Source: Chloroflexota bacterium (GTDB taxonomy: Bacteria > Chloroflexota > Dehalococcoidia > JACPQD01). Taken from it: a stretch of DNA of 44,909 nucleotides. The notes under the pieces are model-generated. The model did no database searches and had not been told where the DNA came from. It worked only from the letters and a program-made list of their open reading frames with translations. A program made the position numbers and the translations under genes. This document shows, in pieces, positions 44,766 through 44,909 of this stretch. Each line of letters starts with the position of its first letter. Position 1 is the first letter of the stretch. The stretch is taken from the NCBI GenBank assembly GCA_016190665.1, contig JACPQD010000097.1:1-44909 (forward strand). The letters are read 5' to 3'.

Positions 44766-44794
44766 ACTATATCACAACGGCGGGCCTATGTCAG
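44766..44794 (-). promoter_or_regulatory. Promoter for the P-loop kinase gene
   Basis: Minus strand: CTGACA (44794-44789), 17 bases, TATAGT (44771-44766). Start near 44759, 20 bases before the ATG at 44739. Confidence 0.6.
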
Positions 44795-44909
44795 CGGTTT
44801 GTCCCCACACACCCCAATCAGTGAGTGAAATTGATGTTGGAAGGTAGAACGAGCGTAATTCAGGCCGAAATAGTGTAGAATGTTCACACCCGGAAGGTGG
44901 TAATCCAAC
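44795..44909. other. Right edge of the window
   Basis: 115 bases with no supported gene. The right edge (ggaaggtggtaatccaac) may belong to the leader or start of a + strand gene outside the window, but nothing can be assigned. Confidence 0.3.

Overview
The window is a densely coded, GC-rich stretch of a bacterial chromosome. It is most consistent with an anaerobic Chloroflexota (Dehalococcoidia-like) organism; this is an inference from gene content (nickel CO dehydrogenase with ferredoxin partners, Rex, archaeal/yeast-type Thi4, a DUF6775-like protein, an aldehyde:ferredoxin oxidoreductase-like tail), not a phylogeny. MurA, MreB and a WecA/TagO-type transferase suggest that it makes peptidoglycan.

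Layout. 1-3.3 kb (+): the end of a peptide/nickel-type ABC binding protein, then menG/ubiE and rex. 3.36-15.4 kb (-): a long run beginning with a WecA-like transferase, then a complete F1Fo ATP synthase operon in the order Z-B-E-F-H-A-G-D-C, then murA and mreB. A two-gene cassette (ABC-type AAA ATPase plus PIN-domain nuclease) sits seamlessly between atpD and atpC. 15.5-17.7 kb (-): zinc-ribbon protein, DUF151 nuclease-like protein, and an unusual metallo-beta-lactamase-fold protein. 18.0-18.9 kb (+): a TIR-domain protein with its own strong promoter. 19-23.5 kb (-): cinA, then a thiamin operon (TPP riboswitch-thiC-thi4-DUF6775-like). 23.7-27.5 kb (+): two heptamer repeat arrays, a transporter relic, cooS (CODH) and two iron-sulfur proteins. 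27.7-33.1 kb (+): tRNA-Val(UAC), moxR-DUF58-transglutaminase, ogt. 33.1-36.8 kb (-): dnaE and a small DUF2007-like gene. 36.9-40.5 kb (+): a frameshifted four-helix-bundle gene with 9-bp arrays, a CaiB-type CoA transferase, and a Wzz/BY-kinase pair. 40.7-44.7 kb (-): a second MBL-fold hydrolase, pepA with a 47-residue AOR-tail microprotein and a membrane protein upstream, and a P-loop kinase.

How the genes work together. The ATP synthase (proton-type c subunit by sequence), MenG, Rex and CODH form a redox/energy theme; WecA, MurA, MreB and Wzz/BY-kinase form an envelope theme; thiC and thi4 supply the two halves of thiamin under riboswitch control. The accessory content is the ATPase-PIN cassette, the TIR protein, the relics and several classes of short-period repeats (7-bp and 9-bp arrays, often arranged as inverted halves). 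Several repeats have captured gene ends (menG, DUF6775-like, the four-helix gene).

The strongest candidate for an undescribed system is the ATPase-PIN pair inside the ATP synthase operon; the TIR gene facing cinA is second. All functions are read from sequence motifs only; no database search was run.
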